Of a stretch of DNA of 64,000 nt, positions 1-8,672 are shown in pieces. The DNA comes from JBNKFV01 sp050289485 (GTDB lineage: Bacteria; Pseudomonadota; Gammaproteobacteria; Pseudomonadales; Cellvibrionaceae): NCBI GenBank assembly GCA_050289485.1, contig JBNKFV010000009.1:248001-312000 (forward strand), given 5' to 3'. Each line of letters opens with the position of its first letter. Within the stretch, counting starts at the first letter, position 1. The position numbers and the translations under genes were made by a program. Below the pieces are notes generated by a model. That model saw nothing but the letters and a program-made list of their open reading frames with translations, ran no database searches and was not told where the DNA came from.

Positions 1-1
1 G

Positions 2-490
2 CACCATGCTGGTAAATCAGCGTGGGAAGTTTATTCACTGATCTTGTCAGATTGGCCAACGCGGTTGTATTCAACGCACATTGCAGACGTAAAAGCCACG
101 CAAGCGGGTGCACCGGCGTACCTGTATCGAATGGATTGGGAAACAACCGCTAAAGATGGCGTGTTGATGTCGCCCCATGCCATCGATATTCAATTTGTGT
201 TGGGTACTGTGGCAGAAACGCGACCGTTTAATCAGCAACTTGAGGCACGCTGGAAAATGAGTGACCTCATGTTAAGCAGTTGGGTTTCTTTCGCTCGCGA
301 GGGGCGTCCCACGGTGGCTGGTGGCCCAGATTGGCCAGCTTACAACACCGATAACAAGCGTGTATTTCGGTTTGATCTGCCTCCAGCGGTAACGGCTAAT
401 CCTGATGCAGCCGATCTGCAATTACTCAGATCAATGTTGCCAAACCTGCGTACGGTTGCTACCTACCATCCCGCGGCTAAGGAGTTATAA
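2..490 (+). CDS. Carboxylesterase type B, C-terminal part (5' end outside window)
   Basis: The frame is open from base 2 and stops at 490, so only the last 162 or so residues are present. The sequence resembles the C-terminal third of type B carboxylesterases (para-nitrobenzyl esterase family): an APAYLYRMDW strand, then SPHAIDIQFV, where the His sits where the catalytic His of the Ser-Glu-His triad is expected, then a conserved WVSFAREGRP helix and a WPAY segment. The nucleophile elbow lies upstream of the window. The stop codon is 4 bases before the tannase-family start, so the two hydrolases are probably co-transcribed and may act on the same ester-linked aromatics. The substrate cannot be told from this fragment. 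Confidence 0.85.
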   Translation, partial: HHAGKSAWEVYSLILSDWPTRLYSTHIADVKATQAGAPAYLYRMDWETTAKDGVLMSPHAIDIQFVLGTVAETRPFNQQLEARWKMSDLMLSSWVSFAREGRPTVAGGPDWPAYNTDNKRVFRFDLPPAVTANPDAADLQLLRSMLPNLRTVATYHPAAKEL

Positions 491-494
491 TATT

Positions 495-2114
495 GTGCGA
501 ACGTTAAATTATTCAATGCTCACTGCCATGAGCTTAGTGGCATTACTGCCTTTATGCAGTGCCGCCTCAGAGTTAAAGGATCGCTGTAGCCGCTTAACTG
601 AAAACAACGCCGGTAATTATTCAGTTGTTAAAAGCCAGTTTGTTGCAGCACATCATCAGCCTGCACAGGCTAAGTTTTATGAAGAAGCCAAGCCGCTACC
701 CGATCATTGTTTGGTGCAGGGTTCGCTAGGCAAGCGCGAAGGTGTTGGGCCAGATCAAACGCCGCGAACTTACGAAATACGTTTTGAGCTACGCATGCCT
801 GCAAACTGGAACGGGCGCTTTCTGTTCGAAGGCGGTGGTTATATGGATGGTGTTGACTGGCCTGCCTATGGCTCGTTGTTTGCGCTGTTGTCACCTACCG
901 GGCTTGAGCGAGGGTTCGCGGTGGTGAGAACCAACTCAGGACACGACAGCCCAAACGGCAATCCAATGGATGGCTCGTTTTCTTATGATCAGCAAGCCAA
1001 GCTGGACTACGCATTTAATGCGCTGGATAAAGTCACATTGGCAGCCAAGCAAATAGTGACGGATTACTATCACCAATCTCCTGACTACAGCTACTTTGCC
1101 GGTTGCTCGAATGGCGGCAGGCAGGCCATGCTGGTGAGCCAGCGTTATCCTACCTATTTTGATGGTGTTGTTGCTGGTGACCCCTCGTTTAATATTTCGC
1201 GTTTAACACCTAGGCTGGTTTGGAATATTGGCGTGCTGGCTGAAATTTCACCCAAAGATTCCAATGGCAAGCCGGTGCTTTCTAAAACTTTTAGCAAAAG
1301 CAAACTCAGTTTGATTACTGATGCGGTAAAAAAACAATGCGATAAGCTTGATGGCCTCGAAGATGGCCTCATTAACGATATTGCTGGTTGTAAGTTCGAT
1401 CCGGCGAGTTTGGTTTGTTCCAATGCGGATAATGATCAATGCATTAGTGCCGAACAAGCTGCGGCAATGAAAAAAATTATGCAAGGGCCACTGGATTCAA
1501 AAGGTGAACCACTGTACCCACCACTGCCTTACGACACAGGTATTGAAAATATTTGGGGGCCTACATTTTTGGGTAGCGCGGAGACTGCGCCTGGCAACAG
1601 CTTTATCGAAACCGCTGGCCTTTATACGCTGCGCTACCATTCGCTGACGCCTGCTGACCCAAATTTTGATCCGTTGCAAATGAATATGACCGATACCTTG
1701 GCACGTGTTCGCTCAACTCAAGCGCTAAATGACGCTGAAGCCACACAGATGGATACCTTTGCTAAAAATAACAAACTCATTATTTACAATGGTGTGAGTG
1801 ATTTTGCGCTGTCAGTGTTTGAGCTGGTTGACTGGTATGAAAAGGCTGATCAAGCCACTCCCGGCGATATTCAAGACTGGGCGCGGATGTTTTTTATTCC
1901 TGGTATGGGGCACTGTGGTGGTGGGGTAGCAACAGACAGCTTTGATCCATTGACCGCTATTGTTAACTGGGTGGAACACGATGAGGTCCCAGCGTTGATG
2001 GCAGCAGAAGGTAAGCAGTTGCCTGGCATTAAGCGGCCAGTTTGTGCATGGCCGACAGTAGCCCGTTATCAAGGTGGCCCCGAAAATCAGTTAAATAGTT
2101 TTAGCTGTCAGTAG
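495..2114 (+). CDS. Tannase/feruloyl esterase family protein, exported
   Basis: This serine esterase (about 539 residues) belongs to the tannase/feruloyl esterase family, which hydrolyses gallate or hydroxycinnamate esters. The nucleophile is in GCSNGG (Ser about 205). The acid is probably Asp about 436 in GVSDFA and the base His about 473 in GMGHCGGG. The paired Cys next to Ser and His match the CS-D-HC disulfide arrangement known in this family. GTG at 495 is preferred as start because an AAGGAG box lies 10 bases upstream and it gives an Arg-containing signal peptide with a hydrophobic core ending near CSAAS. An upstream in-frame ATG would overlap the previous gene. A strong hairpin follows the stop. 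Family assignment is firm; gallate versus ferulate preference is open. Confidence 0.88.
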   Translation: MRTLNYSMLTAMSLVALLPLCSAASELKDRCSRLTENNAGNYSVVKSQFVAAHHQPAQAKFYEEAKPLPDHCLVQGSLGKREGVGPDQTPRTYEIRFELRMPANWNGRFLFEGGGYMDGVDWPAYGSLFALLSPTGLERGFAVVRTNSGHDSPNGNPMDGSFSYDQQAKLDYAFNALDKVTLAAKQIVTDYYHQSPDYSYFAGCSNGGRQAMLVSQRYPTYFDGVVAGDPSFNISRLTPRLVWNIGVLAEISPKDSNGKPVLSKTFSKSKLSLITDAVKKQCDKLDGLEDGLINDIAGCKFDPASLVCSNADNDQCISAEQAAAMKKIMQGPLDSKGEPLYPPLPYDTGIENIWGPTFLGSAETAPGNSFIETAGLYTLRYHSLTPADPNFDPLQMNMTDTLARVRSTQALNDAEATQMDTFAKNNKLIIYNGVSDFALSVFELVDWYEKADQATPGDIQDWARMFFIPGMGHCGGGVATDSFDPLTAIVNWVEHDEVPALMAAEGKQLPGIKRPVCAWPTVARYQGGPENQLNSFSCQ

Positions 2115-2138
2115 TTTCAATTACCAACTCACAAAACG

Positions 2139-2166
2139 AAAGAGGGACGCGTTGGCGTCCCTCTTT
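2139..2166. terminator. Bidirectional terminator hairpin between convergent genes
   Basis: A perfect 12-bp stem, AAAGAGGGACGC/GCGTCCCTCTTT, with a 4-base loop. A-rich sequence precedes it and T-rich sequence follows, so it can serve both the tannase gene and the ligW-like gene converging on it. Confidence 0.8.
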
Positions 2167-2177
2167 GTATGTTCTGG

Positions 2178-2196
2178 CCCTGAGAATCTCTCAGGG
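2178..2196. terminator. Second short hairpin downstream of the ligW-like gene
   Basis: An 8-bp stem CCCTGAGA/TCTCAGGG with a 3-base loop lies between the ligW-like stop and the stronger hairpin. There is no clear T-run, so it may only protect the 3' end of the message. Confidence 0.4.
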
Positions 2197-2207
2197 CGTT
2201 AAGATTA

Positions 2208-3275
2208 TCAAAGCGAATCGATAGAGAATACATGCTCGGCATTAGTTTGGAAAAACTTCTTCTTATCGGCAAAGGTAATAGGCAGGTTATCTTGCTCGCG
2301 CACCTCGTCGCCCACCACTTGATAAGGGTAGTCCATGGCGTACATCACCCGGTCAACACCTAGTACTTTTTGACAATACAGGATCGTGTCAGTCCACGGC
2401 ATACCACTGGTGGTGACATAAATATTTTCACGCAGGTAATCGCTGGGCTTTTTATTCAGCTTAAGAGTGCCTTTGCGTCCGGATCGAACCGATGCCGTAT
2501 GCATAAAATCAATGCGGTTCATCCAGAAGGGCAGTGCTTCGCCAAGATGACCTGCCACCACCTTTAGGTTTGGAAAACGGTCAAAAACACCAGAAACAAT
2601 CATTCGCAGAATATGCAGGCCGGTTTCAACACCAAAGCCAAAAACGGCGCCGTCGAGTCCACGCTCGATAAACGGTTGTATCAGCTGTTTCGAGGGTGTG
2701 TTCGGGTGAATGTACAAGGGTACATTTTGCTCTTCGGCTGCCGCCAATACCGGTGTAAAAAATGGGTCGTCGAGATAGCGGTTTTGAATGTGCGAGTTAA
2801 CGATTACGCCTTTGAAACCAAATTTCGAGGTACAACGCTGGATTTCTTTTGCTGCGTTGTCGGGGTCTTGCGGTGCAACGGTGGTAAGCCCTACGTAACG
2901 CTGGGGATGTTTCTGGATCGCTTCGTACAAGCCGTTATTCGCATCAATGGCCAGCTCGGTTCCCTCGGCGGGATTAAACATTTGTACGCCGGGGCAGGTA
3001 ATTGAAATAACCTGCATATCAATACCGTGGACATCCATATCGTTGATACGTAGCTCATCCAAATCCTGAATTCGTTGTCTTAGCAACTGCGCGCGTTCGC
3101 TGGTGCCGCCATAGAAGCCCCAGAGGCTATAAAAGCCTGGATCGTCAATAGATTTATCCTCCAGCACTTTTAGAAAATAATCCATTAACGCGGGTGGGCA
3201 AAAGGCTTCTTCAGTAGCTATACGCTTATAGCCGCGATCGCCGCCGGTATTAAGAGGGTAGTTACTATAGGTCAT
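2208..3275 (-). CDS. ligW: LigW-like aromatic acid decarboxylase (amidohydrolase family 2)
   Basis: This 355-residue protein is an amidohydrolase-superfamily decarboxylase, closest by recall to sphingomonad 5-carboxyvanillate decarboxylase LigW. LigW removes the carboxyl ortho to a phenolic hydroxyl, giving vanillate. The N-terminal GGxxGYxRIATEEAF block, SLWGFY, CPGVQ, TVAPQDP, FGFGVETG and the C-terminal VMYAMDYPYQ and KKKFFQTNAE blocks follow the LigW pattern along the whole length. Likely metal ligands are Glu22, His190 (YIHP) and Asp315 (MDYPY), with His243 (GHLGE) in the active site. It lies 21 bases after the MFS gene on the same strand, behind an AAGGAC ribosome site, so importer and enzyme form one unit. 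Another ortho-carboxyphenol (5-carboxyferulate or a resorcylate) remains possible as substrate. Confidence 0.8.
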   Translation of the reverse strand: MTYSNYPLNTGGDRGYKRIATEEAFCPPALMDYFLKVLEDKSIDDPGFYSLWGFYGGTSERAQLLRQRIQDLDELRINDMDVHGIDMQVISITCPGVQMFNPAEGTELAIDANNGLYEAIQKHPQRYVGLTTVAPQDPDNAAKEIQRCTSKFGFKGVIVNSHIQNRYLDDPFFTPVLAAAEEQNVPLYIHPNTPSKQLIQPFIERGLDGAVFGFGVETGLHILRMIVSGVFDRFPNLKVVAGHLGEALPFWMNRIDFMHTASVRSGRKGTLKLNKKPSDYLRENIYVTTSGMPWTDTILYCQKVLGVDRVMYAMDYPYQVVGDEVREQDNLPITFADKKKFFQTNAEHVFSIDSL

Positions 3276-3296
3276 TGTTATCAGGTCCTTAGTTAA

Positions 3297-4628
3297 TTAA
3301 CAGACTTCAGTGTTATTGGTTGTGAGTAGTGGTTTACTTATCGAGAAAAGTACAATTAAGGCGGCCGCCGCAATCAGCGAGCCAATGCCCAGTAGCGATG
3401 CCACCGTGGCAAGGCTGAGCCCAGCCGAAAAGAGGTAGCCTGCGAGCACCGGGCCCAGGGCGCCGCCTATACGCCCAACGCCAATAGCAAAACCAGTGCC
3501 GCTGGCGCGTAGTTCACTCGAGTAGGATTTTGCTAACAGGGCAAACTGTGTTGATACGGCGGCATTGCAGAAAAAACCTGCAATTGCCACGATGTAGGAA
3601 AGTGCGGTTAAGTCAGCAGGGCTTCTACCCAGTATGGCTACCATCACGCCGGAAAAAAGTAGTGTGGTTACCAGTAATATTTCTACTTTGTAGCAGCGGC
3701 TCAACAAGCCGATAACAATGGCGCCGAGTAAACCGCCGGCACTGGCGTAAATAAGAACGGTAGCCGCAGAGGCCGGATGAAACCCCATATCAGCAACAAT
3801 TTTGGGTGTCCATTTAAGAATAAAATAGAACGTAATCGAGTGGCTGAAATACGCAAACGTGAGCAGCAAGGTGGTGCGAATATTGGTTTTCGAAAACAGT
3901 GCTGTAATGCCTGGTTTTCGTTGTTGTGTGGGTGCCTCGGGTAGCCTGTCAACGGTATTCAAACCCATTCTTTTGAGGTTGTGATTAATTTTTTCCAGTG
4001 CATCTTTGGGTCTGGCTTTTTCGAGAAAGGCTACGGACTCATGCAGGGTTAACCACACTATCGGGATCATCACGGCGGTGGCTGCTGCACCAAAGGTAAA
4101 AATGGCACGCCACGGGTAATGGTGTAAAAGCGCTTCTACTACAAAGCCGCCGAAAATGGCCCCCATGGGAAATCCGGCCGTCATGATGGTAATGGCCAGT
4201 GTGCGTACCTTGATGTTGGTATATTCCGCCACAAAAGCGTTGGTGACTGCCAGCATGCCGCCGATGCCAAGCCCTGTGTACAGTCGAAAGATGCCTAGTT
4301 CGACTAATCCGCTGGCTGTGCTGGCCAGTAGCATGCCGCTGCTCATGATAAGCAGGCAGATCAATGTGGTGGGCCTGCGGCCAAGGGAATCGGCCAGCCA
4401 GCCAAGCAGGATAGAACCCACCGCCATGCCAACAATTTCTGCTGACAGCACGACGCCCAAGGCGGCTCGGCTAATGGACCAGTCGGCGGCTATACCCGGA
4501 GCGGCAAACGAGATCGACAAGATATCAAAGCCGTCCAATGCATTGAGCAGCGTACAAACAATAATGACTAAAATTTGCGCGCGGCGAAGAGGTGCTTCGT
4601 TAACCAGGTTTGATGGATTTGATGACAT
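3297..4628 (-). CDS. MFS transporter, aromatic acid:H+ symporter type
   Basis: A 443-residue major facilitator protein with about twelve hydrophobic segments. The first helix carries LDGFD, the DGFD signature of the aromatic acid:proton symporter group (PcaK, BenK, VanK). The loop between helices 2 and 3 has GWLADSLGRRPT, the MFS motif A, and a related LAKSYSSELRASGTGFAIGVGRIGG block sits in the second half. A long central loop (about residues 200-235) is rich in charged residues. It is first in a two-gene unit with the ligW-like decarboxylase and divergent from the lignostilbene dioxygenase. Import of a carboxylated methoxyphenol such as vanillate or 5-carboxyvanillate is inferred from this context. 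Confidence 0.85.
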   Translation of the reverse strand: MSSNPSNLVNEAPLRRAQILVIIVCTLLNALDGFDILSISFAAPGIAADWSISRAALGVVLSAEIVGMAVGSILLGWLADSLGRRPTTLICLLIMSSGMLLASTASGLVELGIFRLYTGLGIGGMLAVTNAFVAEYTNIKVRTLAITIMTAGFPMGAIFGGFVVEALLHHYPWRAIFTFGAAATAVMIPIVWLTLHESVAFLEKARPKDALEKINHNLKRMGLNTVDRLPEAPTQQRKPGITALFSKTNIRTTLLLTFAYFSHSITFYFILKWTPKIVADMGFHPASAATVLIYASAGGLLGAIVIGLLSRCYKVEILLVTTLLFSGVMVAILGRSPADLTALSYIVAIAGFFCNAAVSTQFALLAKSYSSELRASGTGFAIGVGRIGGALGPVLAGYLFSAGLSLATVASLLGIGSLIAAAALIVLFSISKPLLTTNNTEVC

Positions 4629-4830
4629 ACTAAACTCTTGATTGTGTTACATCACTGTCGTGTTTACGTTGCAGCAAACGGTTATTTATTTGAGTACTTA
4701 CTATTTGTTGGTGGTGTGGCGTTTACCCAACGGGTGCTTGCGTACGCCTTAGCCATGTTATAGCATTAATATTGTTAGAGTACTGATTAAATTGGCTGAG
4801 TGTCAACAACAATAGGGTGGTAATAACAAT
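4629..4830. promoter_or_regulatory. Divergent promoter region with two AGTACT sites
   Basis: These 202 bases separate the importer/ligW unit from the dioxygenase gene and must hold both promoters. GAGTACTTA (4692-4700) and GAGTACTGA (4778-4786) are near-identical copies 86 bases apart with a palindromic AGTACT core. They are candidate sites for the MarR regulator encoded at 7006. No strong sigma-70 box was identified. Confidence 0.3.
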
Positions 4831-6291
4831 ATGGATGCTTTTCCGGAACTTCCTATATACACTGGGTTTAACCAGCCCTCGCGAATGGAGATCGATATCG
4901 ACGATCTTGAAATCGAGGGTTCGCTTCCCGATATTGCGGGGGCCTTTTACAACGTTCGGCCTGATCCGCACTATCCACCGATGTTGGGTAGCGATATTTA
5001 TTTCAATGGTGATGGCATGATTTCATGCTTTCGATTTGCCAACGGTAAAGTCAGTTTTCGCTCGCGCTATGTGAAAACCCCCAAGTTTCTGGCCGAGAAA
5101 AAAGCAGGGCGCAGCCTGTATGGGCACTATCGCAATCCACTCACCAATGACCCAAGTGTGCGCGACATTAGCCCCAGTACAGCAAATACCAATATCTTTT
5201 TTCATGCTGGCTCGCTCTATGCCATGAAAGAAGATAGTCATCCCATTTTGATTGATCCAATGACGCTGGAAACCATTGGCGAAACCGATTTTGACGGCAA
5301 GCTGACCTGTCCAACGTTTACCGCGCACCCTAAAGTAGATCAACAGACTGGGGAAATGTTTGGTTTTGGGTATCACGCCAAAGGCATTGGTAGCCCCGAC
5401 GTGGCCTACTATGTGATCGACAAATCAGGCAAGGTTGTGCACGAAACTTGGTTTCAGGTGCCTTACTCGAATTTGATGCATGATTTCGCGGTCACTAAAG
5501 ACTATGTGATTTTCCCCATCGTGCCGGTTACTTCTAGTTGGGAGCGGGCAAAACAGAATTTGCCTGTATTTGGTTGGGACAGTTCTTATCCGACGTACCT
5601 TGCCGTATTGCCAAGATATGGGAAGGCGGATGATCTTCGGCTGTTCAAATCGCCCACGCAATTTTGTTCGCACATTTTGAACGCCTTTAATGATGGCGAC
5701 AAAATTTATGTCGATACGCCGGTGTGTGAAAGTAATATGTTTCCCTTCTTTCCCGATGTAACCGGCGCACCCTTTGATAAAGAAGGTGCCGAGGCTCGCC
5801 TCACGCGGTGGGCAGTCGATATGGCGTCGCCAAACGCCAGCTGGGAGGCAGAAAGGTTGACGGATCTCATTGGCGAGTTTCCCCGTATTGATGACCGTTA
5901 CGCCTGTCACCAGCATACCCAGGGTTTTCTTTGTGTGACAGATCCATCCCTGCCGTTGGACCCGAGTTGTACCGGTAGTATTACCGGCATGTTTATCAAT
6001 GCCTGGGGCCATGTGGATATCTGCACCGGTATCAGTAAGCAATGGTACTGCGGCCCGGTATCGGGTTTGCAGGAGCCGGTTTTTGTACCGCGCAGTGCCG
6101 ATGCCGCTGAAGGGGATGGTTACCTGATGGGCTTATGTAATCGGTATACTGAAATGCGCAGTGACCTGGTTATTCTTGATACCAAAAATATCTCCGACGG
6201 CCCTGTTTGCACCGTTAAACTACCTACCCGATTGCGCAATGGGCTGCATGGAAACTGGGTGCCTGAACACGAACTTTCTACAATATCTTAA
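4831..6291 (+). CDS. Lignostilbene alpha,beta-dioxygenase (carotenoid cleavage oxygenase family)
   Basis: This 486-residue non-haem iron dioxygenase cleaves the central double bond of a stilbene into two aromatic aldehydes. The four iron-binding His of the family are present: His166 (TAHPK), His217 (MHDF), His281 (CSHIL) and His473 (GLHGNW). Phe58, Tyr100 and Lys133 align with the Phe59/Tyr101/Lys134 set that, from recall of characterised bacterial lignostilbene dioxygenases and NOV1, contacts the 4-hydroxyl of the substrate. This points to 4-hydroxystilbenes rather than carotenoids. There is no signal peptide, so it acts in the cytoplasm. The SnoaL-like gene follows after 19 bases. It is paralogous to the gene at 17826, which has the same length. 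Confidence 0.88.
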   Translation: MDAFPELPIYTGFNQPSRMEIDIDDLEIEGSLPDIAGAFYNVRPDPHYPPMLGSDIYFNGDGMISCFRFANGKVSFRSRYVKTPKFLAEKKAGRSLYGHYRNPLTNDPSVRDISPSTANTNIFFHAGSLYAMKEDSHPILIDPMTLETIGETDFDGKLTCPTFTAHPKVDQQTGEMFGFGYHAKGIGSPDVAYYVIDKSGKVVHETWFQVPYSNLMHDFAVTKDYVIFPIVPVTSSWERAKQNLPVFGWDSSYPTYLAVLPRYGKADDLRLFKSPTQFCSHILNAFNDGDKIYVDTPVCESNMFPFFPDVTGAPFDKEGAEARLTRWAVDMASPNASWEAERLTDLIGEFPRIDDRYACHQHTQGFLCVTDPSLPLDPSCTGSITGMFINAWGHVDICTGISKQWYCGPVSGLQEPVFVPRSADAAEGDGYLMGLCNRYTEMRSDLVILDTKNISDGPVCTVKLPTRLRNGLHGNWVPEHELSTIS

Positions 6292-6310
6292 ACAATAGGA
6301 GTTAATAATA

Positions 6311-6847
6311 ATGATTAACAGGTTGGTTTTTGCCTTATCTTTTATAGCCATTGTGGCGTGCAGTGGTACCCAGGCGGGTGACAGCTATGGTGATGATCGC
6401 TCCGCCATTGAAAATTTAATGGCCCGTTATTCCCACGCGCTTGATTTTCGTGATCCCGAAGCATTCGCATCCACGTTTGCGCCCGATGGTATCTTTCAGT
6501 GGGCGCGTGGCGAGGTAAAAGGTCGAACAGCAATTTTTAACTGGCTGAATTCAGATGTGTATGATCAGGCCAGCAAGGCAGAAAAAGGTAAGTGGCCAGC
6601 GGCGATACGTCATTTTGTGACCAATCAGGCGATTGAAGTTAATGGCAATGAGGCAAAGGCTGTGTCTTACTGGTTTCAGCTGAGCAATCCCACAGCCAGC
6701 AGAAAAGAAACCAAAATACTGCTGTTTGGCCACTATGAAGACAAACTCGTCAAAATTGATGGAAAGTGGTACTTCAAATATCGCAACGTATTTAATGAGG
6801 GCTTAGACGGCCGCGCCAAGGCGGGAATGCCTAATCCCAGTTGGTAA
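6311..6847 (+). CDS. SnoaL-like (NTF2 fold) lipoprotein, candidate diarylpropane-type lyase
   Basis: A 178-residue protein with a lipoprotein signal (hydrophobic stretch ending IAIVAC-S, Cys17 as the likely lipidated residue) followed by one SnoaL_4/NTF2-like domain. IENLMARYSHALDFRD and FAPDGIFQWARGEVKGR are the typical helix 1 and strand motifs. The start is backed by a TAGGAG box 9 bases upstream. It follows the lignostilbene dioxygenase by 19 bases, so the two are probably co-translated. From recall, the sphingomonad LdpA, which removes formaldehyde from diarylpropanes to give lignostilbene, has this fold. The neighbourhood makes a related lyase role attractive, but exported versus cytoplasmic location differs between the two partners here, and the function is inferred only. 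Confidence 0.75.
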   Translation: MINRLVFALSFIAIVACSGTQAGDSYGDDRSAIENLMARYSHALDFRDPEAFASTFAPDGIFQWARGEVKGRTAIFNWLNSDVYDQASKAEKGKWPAAIRHFVTNQAIEVNGNEAKAVSYWFQLSNPTASRKETKILLFGHYEDKLVKIDGKWYFKYRNVFNEGLDGRAKAGMPNPSW

Positions 6848-7005
6848 TAAGGCTGTAGCTGTAGATAAATCCTGGGTCTGAGACAGGTCGGCATTGCTTT
6901 CAGTTTGTGGTGGGTTGACCATGAAAATATTGGCCAATGTCTATCACGTCGATATAAGATGTGGGTTTTGGCTCTGATCATTTTCCGCATGAGGAATTCT
7001 CTACA

Positions 7006-7524
7006 GTGACAACAGCTTCATTAGACGAATTATATTTGCGTCCGGGCTTTATGGTTCGGCGTGCGCAACAGATAGCCACCTCGATATTTGAGGCAGCAGT
7101 GGGTGAACTGAACCTTTCGCCCACACAGTTTGCTGCTTTGCATATATTGAATGCCTATCCCGATATTGACCAGATTACGCTAAGCGGGTTGCTGGGTATT
7201 GACCGCTCAACCGCAACCATCGTGCTGCGTTCATTAGAGGAGGTTGGCTATATTGTTCGCAAGCAATGCTCGATGGATCGCCGGCGTAAATTGCTTAAGC
7301 TGACCGCTAAAGGACGCAATGTATTTGCAAAGGCGCTAAAAATCACACGAAGCAGTAAAGATCACATTTTGCGCGCATTTACCGATGATGAGGCAGAGGT
7401 GTTTCTAGCTTTGCTTCAAAAGTTGGTGGGATCTTTAAATGAAGATTCGAGAACGCCGGTTACGTGGCCCACCACTTCGATTTTCAGCGCGGCTGAGGCA
7501 GGTGATAAACGCAACAAGGATTAA
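7006..7524 (+). CDS. MarR-family transcriptional regulator
   Basis: A 172-residue winged-helix regulator. The recognition region LSGLLGIDRSTATIVLRSLEEVGYIVRK followed by the basic wing MDRRRKLLKLTAKGR (about residues 60-105) is typical of MarR. GTG at 7006 is chosen because GAGGA lies 10 bases upstream; an in-frame GTG at 6961 would add 15 residues lacking a ribosome site. It sits on the same strand as the dioxygenase and SnoaL genes. MarR proteins in aromatic catabolic clusters usually repress until a phenolic or CoA ligand binds, so regulation of the neighbouring catabolic genes is the best guess. Confidence 0.85.
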   Translation: MTTASLDELYLRPGFMVRRAQQIATSIFEAAVGELNLSPTQFAALHILNAYPDIDQITLSGLLGIDRSTATIVLRSLEEVGYIVRKQCSMDRRRKLLKLTAKGRNVFAKALKITRSSKDHILRAFTDDEAEVFLALLQKLVGSLNEDSRTPVTWPTTSIFSAAEAGDKRNKD

Positions 7525-7617
7525 TGGGCTATGGCTCGTCGGTCGCGTAAGCACACCTGTATGTCTGAAATAGCCGCTCATTTATTGGGTGGGTTAAAAC
7601 AAGTGTGGTGAACGGCA

Positions 7618-8544
7618 ATGCTTAGATTAATGCTTATTCTGGCGATGTTGCTGAGTGGGTTTGGCAGTGCTTATGGTGCCAGTAGTCCTGCCTCTGATAC
7701 GGTGATGAAAGCGCCGATGACAACCGAGCGATTTCTGTCTTACATGAAACGCTTTAACGCTCAGGATCCTGCCTTTGTTGACTATTATGCCGACGATATT
7801 GTGTTTGATCGAGGCGAGGCTGGGGTACTCCGCGGCAAGGCTGAAATACTGGCGTTTTATAACGATACCTGGTCGAGAATTGACGAAAGAATCTGGCTGG
7901 ATGCTATTGCGATAGATCCTGTTAATGGCACTATGATGGTCGACCTCTCAGTAGAGTTACTGGCAAGGGAGGATCCTGCCAAAGACTCTGTGGTCAGGTT
8001 GAAGCGTGGGGATCACCTTCTTCTTCGTGAAGTGCTTATCTATGGAATCAGTCATGGGTTTATCACCTCGATTCGCGCCCCGGAACATTACTCGAGATTA
8101 ACCCCCGCTGGGGGCGGACCTTTTCCTGCGAGTACTTTTTCTGGTGAACCAACCCCGCTGGTTAAAAAGGCCATAGAAGACGTTTATTACGATTACGCCG
8201 CGTGCTTTAGTCAAACCATTCTCGATTGTCTTGATCGCTTTGTGGCAGACGATGTTCAGTTTGTCAGTCAATCATTGCCGCTGTTAACTGGCAAAAAACA
8301 ATTGATGAGTTTTTTTGGCGACCTTCGGAAATCTCTTAGTGAAAACTTGAGTATTCATGGCTTTCGTTATGAAAACGGATGGTTTTTTGTTGATCTCTCC
8401 AATACGCTAACGATACATAAGCCCATTGCCGATCTGGGTGGGAATGCTTATGCGCCGGGTAATTATGCCTTGCGGGGTGAAGTAGCTTATCAGATTGTCG
8501 ATGGTAAGATTCGTCGAATTTATGACGGCGTTAATCCATTTTGA
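7618..8544 (+). CDS. Exported protein with two tandem SnoaL-like domains
   Basis: This 308-residue protein begins with a signal peptide (MLRLMLILAMLLSGFGSAYGA). It appears to contain two NTF2/SnoaL-like domains: the first about residues 35-155 (FLSYMKRFNAQDPAFVDYYADDIVFDRG, then VLRGKAEILAFY) and the second about 180-308 (YDYAACFSQTILDCLDRFVADDVQFVS, then LLTGKKQLMSFFGDLR). The repeated helix-strand-GK-helix pattern supports internal duplication. No catalytic assignment is possible. It lies between the MarR regulator and the TonB-dependent receptor, all on the plus strand, which suggests a role in periplasmic handling of the same aromatic substrates. Confidence 0.7.
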   Translation: MLRLMLILAMLLSGFGSAYGASSPASDTVMKAPMTTERFLSYMKRFNAQDPAFVDYYADDIVFDRGEAGVLRGKAEILAFYNDTWSRIDERIWLDAIAIDPVNGTMMVDLSVELLAREDPAKDSVVRLKRGDHLLLREVLIYGISHGFITSIRAPEHYSRLTPAGGGPFPASTFSGEPTPLVKKAIEDVYYDYAACFSQTILDCLDRFVADDVQFVSQSLPLLTGKKQLMSFFGDLRKSLSENLSIHGFRYENGWFFVDLSNTLTIHKPIADLGGNAYAPGNYALRGEVAYQIVDGKIRRIYDGVNPF

Positions 8545-8672
8545 AGTAGTTGTTTTCTCAACTAAAACCTCGATTTTATTTTTCCGAGTTTTTCTGACGT
8601 TATTTAACTAACCACTTTTGGGTATTTTTGGGGTTTATACTCCAAAGAAACTCGCTACTTTTATTCCCTGTG

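Noticed and set aside
5425..6042. A 205-codon minus-strand open frame
   Set aside because: It is antisense to the first lignostilbene dioxygenase and has no recognisable protein features.
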